Assembly: GCA_017893485.1 (NCBI GenBank)
Contig: CM030367.1
Coordinates: 90,779,121-90,843,120 of the forward strand
Origin: Hemerocallis citrina
Lineage: Eukaryota; Streptophyta; Magnoliopsida; Asparagales; Asphodelaceae
Length of the DNA stretch: 64,000 bases
Direction: 5' to 3'
Shown here: positions 21,439 to 33,085 of the stretch, one piece after another
Layout of the letters: the number at the start of each line of letters is the position of its first letter
Numbering within the stretch: the stretch's first letter is position 1
The notes under the pieces: model-generated
The model's input: the letters and a program-made list of their open reading frames with translations, nothing else
What the model was told of the DNA's origin: nothing
Databases searched by the model: none
Translations under genes and position numbers: made by a program

Positions 21439-22730
21439 TGATGTAAAACTAACCCTAAGATAGAGAATTTTCAAGATTCTTAATGGATTAATTTTACCAA
21501 TACGTAGTGCGGATCAAAGTTAGAATTTTTAAACAGTTAATCGGTTTGATAGATTTTCGAGAACTGAATCGCGCCAACAATCCCAATTAATAATTCAATT
21601 CTACAATCAATAATTAAATCCCTAAGTGTTCTTAGCAAGTAAAGAATTCAATATTAATTTGTACTATAATCAAGCAAGTGGAACAGTCAATCTCAATTGT
21701 TTTTGTGGGCGACATGCAAATCAGATAATATAATAGAGATGATAATTGATAAAGCAGTATAACACAAATATTTGTAAATTGGAAAGAGTATACCGAGGAT
21801 TCGAAGAACTCAATGTAGATCTCGGATTGAACAGCAACGCGGAATGCAGCAAATCAGCAACAACAGTCAGATAGAAACACAGCAACTACAGCAAGAGGAA
21901 GAGGGAAGGTGCGGGAGAGAGACTGGTGGTCGGCACCTACTCTGTAGCTGGCGTCGGGCTACTACAGTCGTCAGCGGCGAAGGAGCACAGGCGGGCGGTA
22001 GCTGTGCTGCGGAGCGGCTGCGACACAGGAGGCGGCGCAACTAAGGGGGTCGCGACACCTGGGATTACTGCCGAGGGGATGAAGAAGATCGGGAGGGGGA
22101 CACAAGGTGCAGGGATGGGTGCTTGGAGGTCTAGAGCGACGGGAGGCTGCTGTGGGGCTATTTCGATGTGGATGAGGTGAAGGGGATGGTCGACGGAGGA
22201 GGGAGGGGTTTGTGTCGGCGAAGTCGCGACGTGGAGGTGGGCTAGGGTTTCGGTCGGGATCGAGAATAGGGGAAAGAAGAAGAAGGTGAAAGAGAGGGGA
22301 AGGTAGGTGGCGGCTGAGTAGGGTAGGTTTTGATTTTGTGATTTGGGAAATTAGGGTTAGGGGTTTTGGGGATTAGGGTTTGGGTTAGATTTTAATTTGG
22401 GGTAGATTTTAGAGTTAATCACTAACCCTAAAATTGTATTAGAATTTATCACAAACCCTAACAAGTTGGATCTCAATTGTATCACACAAAGGAGAAGATG
22501 AAGAGCAAAACTCAACACAATAATTTTAATCAAGAATAGCATGTCTTTCTCATTAATCTCTGGGCTTATAAATAGGCTCAAAAGAAATCTTGATACAAAT
22601 CTCAAAAGATTTTTAAAATCTCAAAAACATTCTAATGCAAAAAGAAAGATTACATATGGCTATAATTGCCCAAAAACAAGTATGGTACTGAAATAAAATA
22701 CTAAATTAAATAGAATTGATGTCCTCATCA
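21439..22730 (-). repeat. 3' LTR of chromovirus copy 2
   Basis: A 1292-bp LTR, TGATGAGGACATC to TTTTACATCA on the minus strand, nearly the same as 24842-26141. It carries telobox-like AAACCCTAA words (22340-22460) and a GC-rich block (21840-22320). Confidence 0.9.
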
Positions 22731-23484
22731 TTCTCTCCGGGTGGGAAAGAGCTCGACCCAGTCGAGTCAAAACAAGTGATCCTATCATGGTGCTCCAAAA
22801 GATCTGGATCCAGTTGCGAGAGCCCCTTACGATCACTGCAAGTGTCATCCGACTTCGGCTTGTTTTTCCACCTCACCAAATACTTGTGCATACCACCATC
22901 TCTTGTAGAGATTATCTATCATCTAAAATATAATTCAATTCTTCTGTCGGTGGGTGGATTGTATCAGGTAGAGGGGTAAATGTGGGAATCTCACCATTAG
23001 GCTGCAGAGTAGGCTCATCTATAAAAAAATTTCTAGGATTGAATTTTGAATCTTCATAAAGTACTAGATCCTCAATATTGAAAGTCTTACTTATGCCAAA
23101 ACCTTCACGAAGGTCAACGACATAGGTATTATCATTGATTGTATGTAGAATCTTAAATGGGCCTGCAGCACGTATGTTCAAATTCTTAACAGGTCCAACT
23201 GAAAACCGTTTCGGACGAATTCGAACCATCAGTTCGTCACTAATATCAAAAGTTATAAATTTCATTCTAGTATCTGCTATTAACTTATAGTTAAAATTAT
23301 TCTCATTAAGTTCCTTGAAAATTTCTCTATACAAATCATGAATGTGATATGCAAATGTGGGTGCAGACTCTGTGACTCTAGGATGTCTCAACACATGGAT
23401 AAAATTATAGGCTGCCAAATGACTTGGGAAGGGATGAGTGACTCGGGTACACTCAATGGAGGTGACTGGACAGACTAAATACAA
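22706..23484 (-). pseudogene. Integrase C-terminal module and chromodomain, chromovirus copy 2
   Basis: A 190-residue open frame (23484-22912) contains VTESAPTFAYHIHDLYREIF, ELMVRIRPKRF, and AAGPFKILHTINDNTYVVDL, the GPF/Y module of integrase C-termini. It continues in another frame (22891-22706) into the chromodomain-like MHKYLVRWKNKPKSDDTCSD and an acidic tail. The RYLVRWKN-type strand is the chromodomain aromatic/strand signature; the usual Trp after DDT is Cys here. Nothing of the integrase catalytic core remains upstream. Confidence 0.85.
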
Positions 23485-24656
23485 TTAAGAGACTGGTCAT
23501 CCTCTTTTTCCTCAAAGTCATCACTTACATTAGGTTCATAGGTAAACTCATTGTCGGGCTCATCAGCGATAACTGCAGTACCCTCTATTATATTGATCCT
23601 ACTTAGACTGGGACAGTTGCCAGCAACATGCGCATATTCCTTACATTTATAGCATTTAGTGAGAGGATCAATCTTAGAATAGTCTCTTTCAGTGTTCTTA
23701 CTCGTGTTGTCATTTCTAAGTGGATAGAAATTTGAAGTATGTTTGTTTGGGCAAGACTTGTTAGGGTACTGAGGAGAGAAGTGCTCAGGTCTAGAGGAAT
23801 CAAGAGGATTCATTCTGGAGGAATGATTCATCGAATCGCTGGACTTGAAATGAGAACTGGCTTTAAGGGAATCCATATCGAGTACAACGGCATAGGCTAC
23901 CGCTAGTGAGTCCACATTTCTATGAATTAGCTTGTTCCTAAGGTCGGCTCGTAGTCCAGCCCTGAACCTAGAGAGAGTATGTTCTTCACTCTCTTTACCT
24001 AATGTATTGCACCGAATAAGGAAGTCATCGAACTTATCAACATATTCTTGTGTTGATTTACTTCCTTGATAAAGTTGGTTTCACGAATCTAGCAATTGGG
24101 TGTGGAATTATAACGGTACATATCTCTCAGTGAGCTTCTTTTTCATGGCTTCCCAAGTGGCTATGGGTGTCAGGCCTCGGCTTCTGCGGGTGTGTTCAAG
24201 GTTAGTCCAGTGTTGTTGAGCTTTACCCGTTAATTTTATTGTGGCAAATTTAACCTTCAGGGCTTCGCTCATGTCAAACCACACAAAGTAGTGGTCCATG
24301 GTACGGATCCAATCGAGATAAGCTTGGGGTTCCATGTGGCATTCAAAATGGGGAACGTCAGCCTTAACGTTCTTCTTATATTGTTCGTCAGGGTCACGTT
24401 CTTGACGTCGATCGTCACGAACATTCCCTTGAGAGATCTGATGATTAGCATGAAGCTCAGAGGCAACAGTTTGATTTAATTCCACTTTCTCAAGCCTCTG
24501 ATTGATATTGGCAAGAGTTGCTTGAATGGCAGCTAGGATAGCGAAAATATCAGAGTTGTCCATTTCAGGTCGGGAAGGTCTAGGGTTTCTAATTGGGTGA
24601 TTTGGGAGAGATAAGAAAGGCTTGTCAGGATCTGTGATGGTGCTGCGAAGACGCAT
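23475..24656 (-). pseudogene. Gag with zinc knuckle, chromovirus copy 2
   Basis: The first frame, 24656-24108, is 182 residues from MRLRSTITDPDKPFLSLPNH through MDNSDIFAILAAIQATLANI to KKKLTERYVPL. A frameshift follows near 24100, where the frame should continue. The second frame (23915-23475) carries the CX2CX4HX4C knuckle CYKCKEYAHVAGNC at about residues 92-105 and an acidic tail. Except for the break it is the most complete gag of this family in the window. Confidence 0.88.
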
Positions 24657-24826
24657 TCACCAAAAGGAGAAAACTAGGGGTCGTGTGTGTACTTTTTTTT
24701 TAAAGATGAATATCAGAATATGAAATGATCTAAAATAAAGAAAGAAAAATAAAAGACTACACGATCCTAAATGAAAGCAAAAATTGATGCCTAAATGATG
24801 CAAGAACTAGGGTTTTAAGAACCTTC

Positions 24827-24838
24827 GCTCTGATACCA
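24827..24838 (-). promoter_or_regulatory. tRNA-iMet primer binding site, chromovirus copy 2
   Basis: TGGTATCAGAGC on the minus strand, three bases after the 5' LTR. This is the standard plant initiator-Met tRNA PBS. Confidence 0.9.
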
Positions 24839-24841
24839 AAA

Positions 24842-26141
24842 TGATGTAAAACTAACCCTAAGATAGAGAATTTCCAAGATTCTTAATGGATTAATTTTAC
24901 CAACACGTAGTGTGGATCAAAGTTAGAATTTTTAAACAGTTAATCGGTTTGATGGATTTTCAAGAACTGAATCACGCTAACAATCCCAATTAATAATTCA
25001 ATTCTACAATCCATAATTAAATCCCTAAGTGTTCTTAGCAAGTAAAGGATTCAATATTGATTCGTACTCTAATCAAGCAAGTGGAACAGTCAATCTCAAC
25101 TATTTTTGTGGGCGACATGCAAATCAGAGAATATAATAGAGATGATAATTGATAAAGCAGTATAACACAAATATTTGTAAATTGGAAAGAGTATACCAAG
25201 GGTTCGAAGAACTCAGTGTAGATCTCGGGTTGAACAGCAACGCGGAATGCAGCAAATCAGCAACAGTCAGATAGAAACACAGCAACTGCAGCAAGAGGGA
25301 GAAGGAAGGTGCGAAAGAGAGACTGGTGGTCGGCACCTACTCTGCAGCTGGCGTCGGGCTGCTGCAGTCGTCAGCGGCGGAGGAGCACAGGCGGGCGGTA
25401 GCTGTGTTGCGGAGCGGCTGCGACACAGGAGGCGGCGCAACCAAGGGGGTCACAACACCTGGGGTTACTGCCGAAGGGATGAAGAAGATCGGGAGGGGGG
25501 CACGAGGTGCAGGGATGGGTGCTTGGAGGTTGAGAGCGACGGGAGGCGACTGTGGGGCTATTTCGATGTGGATGACGGTGAAGGGGATGGTCGACGGAGG
25601 AGGGAGGGGGTTGTGTCGGCAAAGTCACGACGTGGGGGAGGGCTAGGGTTTCGATCGGGATCGAGAATAGGGGAAAGAAGAAGGGGAAAGAGAAGGGAAG
25701 GTAGGTGGCGGCTGAGTAGGGTAGGTTTTGATTTTGTGATTTGGGAAATTAGGGTTAGGGATTTTGGGGGTTAGGGTTTGGGTTTATTTTATTTGGGGAT
25801 TTTAATTTGGGAGTAGATTTTAGAGTTAATCACTAACCCTAAAATTGTATTAGGATTTATCACAAACCCTAACAAGTTGGATCTCAATTGTATCACACAA
25901 AGGAGAAGATGAAGAGCAAAACTAAACACAATAATTTTAATCAAGAATATCATGTCTTTCTCATTAATCTGTGGGCCTATAAATAGGCTCAAAACAAATT
26001 TTGATACAAATCTCAAAAGATTCTAAAAATCTCAAAAATATTCTAATGCAAAAAGAAAGATTACATATGGCTATAATTACCCAAAAACAAATATGGTACT
26101 GAAATAAAATACTAAATTAAATAGAATTGATGTCCTCATCA
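24842..26141 (-). repeat. 5' LTR of chromovirus copy 2
   Basis: A 1300-bp LTR with the same ends as 21439-22730, followed on the minus strand by the PBS. Confidence 0.9.
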
Positions 26142-28249
26142 GCAAGTTTATCAGTATCTGCAAATCGAAGCATATCATAATAGGAGCAGTGAAGGCGAGT
26201 ATGTAGTCAATCTTATCCCACCATTGATCATTTAGAATCTTTTCCTTCACAAACAGAGCTTTAATTTGATCATCTTCACGGTAATTAGACCACTTATCAC
26301 TAATCACCATTGTTTGCAGTCCTCATTTTACAAGCTTGAATCTTTTCAACATCACAACAACAAAAGCAAATCTGGTTTCAGCAACTCAGAGCAACTTCAG
26401 ATTCACAAACTCATTAAACATTGCCAACCTCAGAATGATTGTTGATGAAATTCCTAATTTGAACAACTTCTGAAGCAACATCAGCAATCCAGCTCAATAC
26501 CTTATGTGCCTCATGTGTCTCCTGATTTCTTTCTAAATCTGTTGGTGCACATATATTCTTCAGGGCAAGATTACGAGTGTGCACGATACATGGTGTCCAA
26601 AAGATTTGTTCAAATTGTGCCTCTACAAGCATCCCTGCCGACTTGCACACTGGGGCATTATTAGTTATGACTTAGACCACATTCTTAGATCCCACTTCTA
26701 AAATTACTTCTTTCAAAAGGTTGGCAATAAAATACTTATCTTTATACTCACCATCACAATTCACCACTCATAGAAACATAGGTTGATTGTCTGCTACAGC
26801 CATGAAGTTTAGAATTAGCCTCCTTTCAGCATCTGTCCATCCATCAGAAACAATGCTTATCTCTTTCTCCTTCCATGTTCCCTTAATAGGATCTAAGAGT
26901 CTTTCAAGGTTTTCTCTTTCCTTCTGAAGCAGTGTAGTTCTCAAGGCGTTGTAGATGGAAGAACAAAACCAGGTAGATTGGTGTTAGCCACATAACTAAA
27001 GGCACTTACATAGTATGGACTCCTAGCACGGTGAAATGGCAGCTCCGAAGCGTAAAACATCCTTGCTATTTCACTACTCAATTGCATTCTAACTTCATTG
27101 TTGAATGCCTTCTCTAGTAGAGAAGACTTTGTCTTCTTTGTTGTATCTAACCCGCCAACCCTCAAAGAAGCAAATATTGTTCAACTCCCTTGGCTTGAAG
27201 AAGAATTGGGAGGAAGCGGGATGGTCGTATAGTTAGACCTCTTCTCAATTTCTTCAACCTCTCTTTGCAATCTGGCTTTCAAAGATGCATCGACTTTCGT
27301 ACATAGGGATACACCAATCCCTGGAATTCTGAGCAAGTGAGCTTTGACCCGAGAATATAACCCTGAGAATTGTTTGTTGCAAAAGCCACACTGCCATCTT
27401 TGATTTCCACCATTGTCTCCCAATTTTTCTATCTTGGTAACATAATTCTAGAGCGGAGTAGTATCAGATTCGGAAATTCGTTGGGTTGCACCGGTGGTGT
27501 CACGGCCCACTTCCCAAAAAAGAAATACAAAATGCGGATACGTGACAAAGTCCAGCGAATAATTTTCATTATCCATAAGCTGTCAGGATCTTTACAACAT
27601 TTCACAGGAATAATCAAAGTAGGAAGCAAGAAAAGTCAACCACGCATGCATAGATGAATCAATATACCAACAGGAATTTACTTGAAACAAAATTTAATAA
27701 TCTCAAATAAACCAGATCTGAACAAGTCAATAATTCCAGGTCACATTGCCCACAACAAAATAATCCAAGTAACCGAGTACAATTATTCAAGATAAGCAAC
27801 AAGAAATAAATAGATATAGCAAGAACTCCAGCCAACTAAAATCTTAGATCACCTACCCCATCGGGCAGCTGGACACCAAAGTCTGCAATTTAACAAATTG
27901 CACGAAGAGGAAAAGAAACAAAACGTCCATCAATGCAAGTTACGGGCCGCTTGTAATGCAGGCACAAGCACGGGGAAAGATAAACAGAATAGAGTAACAG
28001 AGGAGCAGACATAGCATGGAATAGACATGACAACAAATAGTATGACTAACATAAATCAGGAAACAAAAATCAACATAATGTGCTAACAGGGTACAGGTAA
28101 CATGTAACAGATGTCAAGTATCATGCAAGCAGGTAAACAAATAATCAGGTAAACAGGTAGCATGTACAGGTAAGCATGTAACAGGTGTCATGTTATGACA
28201 AGTCTTGTATTTATTACTATTTAGGTAGCACTTCATGCGTCCCATCCAT

Positions 28250-28515
28250 TTTCCACATGGTTGCTACATTCAAACAAGTTACGTTTAAATTCGTAGGGAA
28301 TTCTATAGGTCATGTACTCGGGTATTCACAGGATTACAAAACTTGGTTGGTAAACTTGAACGGTAAAAGAAAATTAACTTGGTCGGTAAATCCATTTCCC
28401 ACCTGGTTGCTACATTCAAACAAGTTACGTTTAGATTTCGTAGGGGATTCTGTAGGTCATGTACTCGGGTATTCACAGGATCACAAAACTTGGTCGGTAA
28501 ACTTGAACAGTAACA
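28250..28515. repeat. Tandem duplication, about 130-140-bp unit
   Basis: The block ...GGTTGCTACATTCAAACAAG...AAAACTTGGT(C/T)GGTAAACTTGAAC occurs at about 28258-28367 and again at about 28397-28508. Shorter TTAACTTGGTCGGTAAA words repeat to 28580. It lies within the Y-family LTR. Confidence 0.75.
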
Positions 28516-30496
28516 GAAAATTAACTTGGTCAGTAAACTTGATCGGTAACAGAAATTTAACTTGGTCGGTAAACTTGATCGGTAACTTGTCATACGGGAA
28601 ACACGAGTTCCCTTCCGAGTACAGGCTCTTATATTGTCCACTACTAGATCTTTTCCTTAACTCCAACTTGGTTATTTGTTATTATTATCAAACAGGCATA
28701 TACGAGCACAAAACAGTGCAAGAATAATATAGTATAAACAAGTAACAGGTTCAGGTTGGAAGACAAACATGCACAGGTGAACAACTCATAAAAGGATAGG
28801 ACAACGAAAATTCTAATTCAGGACAGCAAGACAGTACCGCACTAAATCTGAGATTTTCGTTGCCACAAACATGCAAATCTGGATCCGTCAAAAAATCTGG
28901 AAAATAGACTCTCGGCCGAATCCAGCAAATATATATAAGTCATATGGTATTTCACAAAAAAAAGACTCAAAACAGAATTGTATCCAGAAAACATGTTTAG
29001 CCAGAAATCATGAGTTTGTATTCATAAACAGAAAAACGGCATTAAAACTTACTGATTAAATCCACGAAAAATCTGGGGTATTCCCTAATATGTTTAGTAA
29101 CAGAAAATAAAGTTTCATAATTTTCTAACATAGATAGAATAGTCAAGTAAAATCAGAAAGCAGCAAGATACAAAAAATTTGTAAATCTGAAATCAGAAAC
29201 ACAGCAGTGCTAAAACAGCAATATCTTACAAAATATAAATCGAAATACAGATTCGTCAGAAGGATGATAAAATAGATACAGTAAGCTACAATTCATATTC
29301 AAAAAGTTTTTACAGACAACAAATAGAATCAGGTCGAAATTAAGATTTTTTACTGAACAGCATGAAAATTCTGCATGTATAGTAGTTGTTTGTAAGCATA
29401 GAATAGTTTATAAAAGTTATCAATTAAATCCACAAAAATTAGGGATTAATCCCAATAAAGTCTAGTAGTACTCAGCAAAATATTGGATCAAAATATTATC
29501 TTTAACATCAGTAGAAAAATAATTAACCATACAGAATTCATATAAAACTGGATCTAGAATTTTCTACATATCTGTAGTAAAATAGTCATAACTTGCAACT
29601 CATAAATCGAAACTGAGATTTGTCAGAAATTCTAGAAAGTAAACAGAATTCTCTATAATATATATTCCAGATAATTTTCATATACTGACTTTAATAGGGA
29701 TTAAAATATTGAACAAAAACGAGGTAACAAAAAGACAGAAATAATCCTCATGCATAAAATCCACATAGATCATATGAAACACATCCAAATCATAACAAAC
29801 GTGAAATACGGTGTACTAGATGTCTAAGCAACATGATATAGGGTATTTAACACATCTACTACGAGTTAACTACGACTAACACAAGCAAGCATACGACATC
29901 ATACGAACAACATGCATGTATACAACAAGAAGTGATTATCCCTAAGTTATTTCATGTCGTGTAATGAGACAACTACGGGCAGGTCAACACAATAGAGACA
30001 AGATATAACAGGAATTTTGCACAAGAATTGTCTCTAGAACACAACTATACTACAGGCAATATTTAATACTTGTATTACACAGAATAGAATACAAGTTACT
30101 TGCCTGGAGGTTGACGACGGAAACGAAGCAAAGAGCGAGAATAACGGGAACGGATTCCCGGGCAACGAACTCAACGAACTAATGATTCACGAATCACACG
30201 AACAACGAACAACAAACCTGCGAACTCCAACACATGCACACAAAATCACACGCACACCGAGAGAAAGAGAGACGGATGAGAAGATGAGGCAGCCAAGGGG
30301 TCGCGACTTGCTGTCGACGGAGGAGCACAGCGCACTGCGGTGCTGTCGCTGCTGATCGCGAGGCCGGAAGGAAGCAGCACAGGGAGGGCTGCTAGCTGCG
30401 CTGTGGTCGATGCAGGGAGGCAGGGAGAGGGAATATGTAGGGGCTGTGCTGGCTGCTCGCTGTTGCTGTCAACGGAGAAAAGAACACAGCACAGGG

Positions 30497-31049
30497 GATC
30501 GACAGATATTTGGGCCTGAGATTGTACAGCAGACCTCTGAAAAGATTGTTTTGATCAAGAAGAGGTTGGTGGATGCTCAGAGTAGGCAGAAGAGCTATGC
30601 AGACAACCGGAGAAAGGACCTTGAGTTTGAAGTTGGTGACTGTCTTTCTGAAGGTATCACCTAGTAAAGGTGTGATTCATTTTGGCAGAGGTGGAAAGTT
30701 AGCCACAAGGTTCATAGGCCCATATAAGATATTGAAAGGGATCGGGAAAACTGCTTATCGGGTGGAGTTACCGGAAGAGTTATCTCAGATGCACAATGTC
30801 TTCCATGTGTCTTTGCTAAGAGGTTACGTTCCAAATCCAAGTCACCATTTGCTCGAAGTGCCGGAGGGTTTGCAGCTGGATCTGAGTTACATTGAGCTAC
30901 CGGTTGAGATTGTGGATCGTCGGGAGAAAGTCTTGAGAAACAAGACGATACCAATGGTCAAAGTAGTCTGGAGAAACCAGTTGGTTGAAGAGGCTATTTG
31001 TGAATCTGAGGATAGGATGTTGAAGGATCATCCTGAGCTCTTTGTTTGA
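30497..31049 (+). pseudogene. Integrase C-terminus with chromodomain-like tail, element Z
   Basis: The frames read KKRLVDAQSRQKSYADNRRK, GVIHFGRGGKLATRFIGPYK (GPY module), QMHNVFHVSLLRGYV and VLRNKTIPMVKVVWRN, ending EDRMLKDHPELFV. This is the C-terminal arrangement of Tekay/Del-type chromovirus integrases. One frameshift occurs near 30660. Confidence 0.85.
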
Positions 31050-31715
31050 TTTGTATCTTCTTTTCTTTTCTTTTCTTTTCTTTTCTTCTTGTTGTGTTCT
31101 GTTTTTTCACCCTTTAAGCGTAGTTTCAGGGACAAAACTATTCTAAGGAGGGAGTGTTGTAACATCCTGAATTTTTAATTATAATTAAATAAGAGTTTGT
31201 TGATTTTTACGTGTTTTTCACGTACAAATTCATGTGCATTTTTCCTAAGAAATTATTTATTTTTATACCATGAACAAATATTTTTAATCCTTCTCTTTTT
31301 ATTTTAAAAAATCTATTTAAATCCTAGGCCTAATTGTTTATTCTTAGCCCACACTAATTAATTAATTATTTTAATTAAAAGCCCATGGATTCTAAAGCCC
31401 ACTAATTTGAGCCCATTAGTTTAATTCTCTTTTAATTGTCATATCTTGTAGTGTAGACTAGTTTTGTAAACAATTAATTAAATAAATATGTACAACTAGT
31501 AAGTAGGGGTGAATTGTGTGACACGTGCATTGCACTAGCAAGTGTCTTGAGCTATGCATGGGGTAGGCCGGAAATGGTACAAGAGAGTGGAGAGTTGGTG
31601 TAGTGGAGAGGTGGTTTTGAGTTCATGGGTAGTTGCTTTAACTCCCTAGTTCATCCTAGCCCCTAATCCACAACCATCTAGTTCATCTTGGCCCTCCATT
31701 TCACTTAAAAAAATG

Positions 31716-31723
31716 TATAAATA
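31716..31723 (+). promoter_or_regulatory. LTR TATA box, element Z
   Basis: TATAAATA followed by a C-rich run, at a typical U3/R position. The related minus-strand LTR has the same box near 42866. Confidence 0.6.
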
Positions 31724-32814
31724 CCCCCTCCATCTCTTCATGCAACACACTTGAAAATTTTGATAAAAAGAAAGAAACAAACAAACAAAAAATGAGAAAA
31801 AGATTGAGAGTTTGTAAGTGAAAGATTGAGTTGTGTTTTAGTGTGTATCCCTCATTGGAGGCCAGCCATTCACCATAGGAGCAAGAAGTGCATCGGGTTC
31901 CATCAAGTACAAGGAGGAGAAGGCAACTTGTGGCACAATCTAGGAGGAGAAGGATCGTTCGTTGTTCAAGGAGATTTCTAGGAGTTCTTTTCATTTGTGT
32001 TTCTTCAAGTAGGTGGGTGATTTCTCAAGCTTCTAGTTAGATATCATGCTAGGAATTGACATTGTGATCATGTTAAAAATGAATAGAAAATATTGCCATG
32101 CTTTTGTTTAAGGAGATTAAGAGGAAAAGATTACCAAAGCAATTTACATGAAAAAGTAGTAGAATAAATAGAAAGTGTATGTGAATATTTGTATGATGAT
32201 TTGGTAGTTTATTTGCATGCTAAAATGGGTGAATTATGATTTTGTGAAACTTTGTCTATGCATGAAATGAAAGATACAATATGTGGAAATTGTGATTATG
32301 GATAGATTATGGAATTTAAATTGATTGGCATGAAATGTTAAATAGATGAAACTGTGATAAAAGTAAGTTTGTGCCTTATACAAGTAATGTTGTGATGACT
32401 TGATTTATTTAGCCCTATTTGTCTCTTAAAATATGTAGTTGGGAAATATGACTAAATTGATGAATTAAATCTTTAGTAAGGAATGAAAGAAAGAAAATTT
32501 GTATTTGAATTCAATGAGAATGAGGAAAATTGTGATAAAAAGATTCTTATAGAAATAGATGTTTTTATGTCAAAATGAGTTTATTTTGATCTATGTATTA
32601 AACTAACTAAGGGAGAAAGAGTTTTTATGTTTAAAAAAAATGAGTTCCATGAAAATTATGAAAATGCAAGCTACTGTTTTCCTTAGAAATTATACTCAGG
32701 AAAAATCTAACTTTTATAAGAACTATTCGAATAAGGAAAAATCGAGTTTTATAAAATAATCTAGAAACAGTACAGTCACAAACAAAAGTGTTTTAACCAA
32801 ACTTCTTTACGGGT

Positions 32815-33085
32815 GAGTCACTTGGACCTATTGGTTATCGGGTGCATTTTAAGAGTGTTACTACAGCGAGCGGAGCCAGAGGTCTTGGGTTCGAGTCTCG
32901 GCAGAAACACTGTTTTTTTCCAAAATCTGATTTTTATTCAAACCCGATCACTGAAATTTAAGTATAATTTGAGTCACTTTAAACAGCAAGTTGTTGTGGA
33001 CTTTTTGGTCTTCGATGGCGCCTTAAGAGCATTACTGTTGCTCAAGCGGGCCTCTTGTGCTCGGTTCGAATCCTGGATTCGGCCA
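32815..33085 (+). other. Two tRNA-like segments with A/B-box-like motifs inside the Z LTR
   Basis: At 32833-32900 TGGTTATCGGG and, about 55 bases on, GGGTTCGAGTCTC resemble RNA polymerase III A and B boxes. A second segment (32998-33080) has TGGTCTTCGATGG and CGGTTCGAATCC. Neither folds to an obvious full cloverleaf by eye, and no intact tRNA is claimed. They may be remnants of tRNA-derived SINE heads. Confidence 0.4.

Larger units (their letters stand above)
21439..26141 (-). mobile_element. Chromovirus-derived gypsy element, copy 2 (complete, pol-deleted)
   Basis: 4703 bp with both LTRs: 5' LTR 26141-24842, PBS 24838-24827, gag 24656-23475, integrase tail and chromodomain 23470-22706, 3' LTR 22730-21439. 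Flanks GCAGG (left) and GCAAG (right) are a near-match TSD. It lacks protease, RT, RNase H and the integrase core, with the same junction as copy 1 at 9100-9240. It is inserted in the hAT transposase remnant. Confidence 0.9.
20540..27423 (-). pseudogene. hAT transposase, BED zinc finger-DUF659-hATC type, interrupted
   Basis: Minus-strand order: a BED-type zinc finger (WQCGFCNKQFSGLYSRVKAHL) at 27423-27181; a segment with ARMFYASELPFHRARSPYY (27165-26941); the DUF659 core (EISIVSDGWTDAERRLILNF and FWTPCIVHTRNLALKNI, about 26880-26500); the segment cut by copy 2 of the chromovirus; and the hATC dimerisation region at 21138-20600 (RWLFYGTSTPNLQTLALKL, then GEDLVFVHSNLRLLSR). Several stops and frameshifts are present. 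This class includes domesticated plant proteins, but this copy is broken. Confidence 0.8.
20185..27497 (-). mobile_element. hAT element with DUF659-type transposase, split by chromovirus copy 2
   Basis: The left end (20185-20280) has the repeated GATACGGG/ACACGGGTAC words seen at ends of this hAT group. The transposase remnant runs on the minus strand from 27423 to about 20540. Chromovirus copy 2 (21439-26141) interrupts it, with near-matching 5-bp flanks GCAGG/GCAAG. The right end is not defined because a Y-family LTR starts at 27498. Confidence 0.7.

Noticed and set aside
22340..22460. Interstitial telomere sequence
   Set aside because: The TTAGGGTTT words are few, irregular and part of the LTR consensus seen in all copies, not a telomeric array.
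28185..28727. 180-codon ORF
   Set aside because: It spans a tandem duplication in a Y-family LTR, is repetitive and has no family match.
32815..33085. Functional tRNA genes
   Set aside because: Box-like motifs are present but no complete acceptor, D, anticodon and T arms could be drawn by eye.
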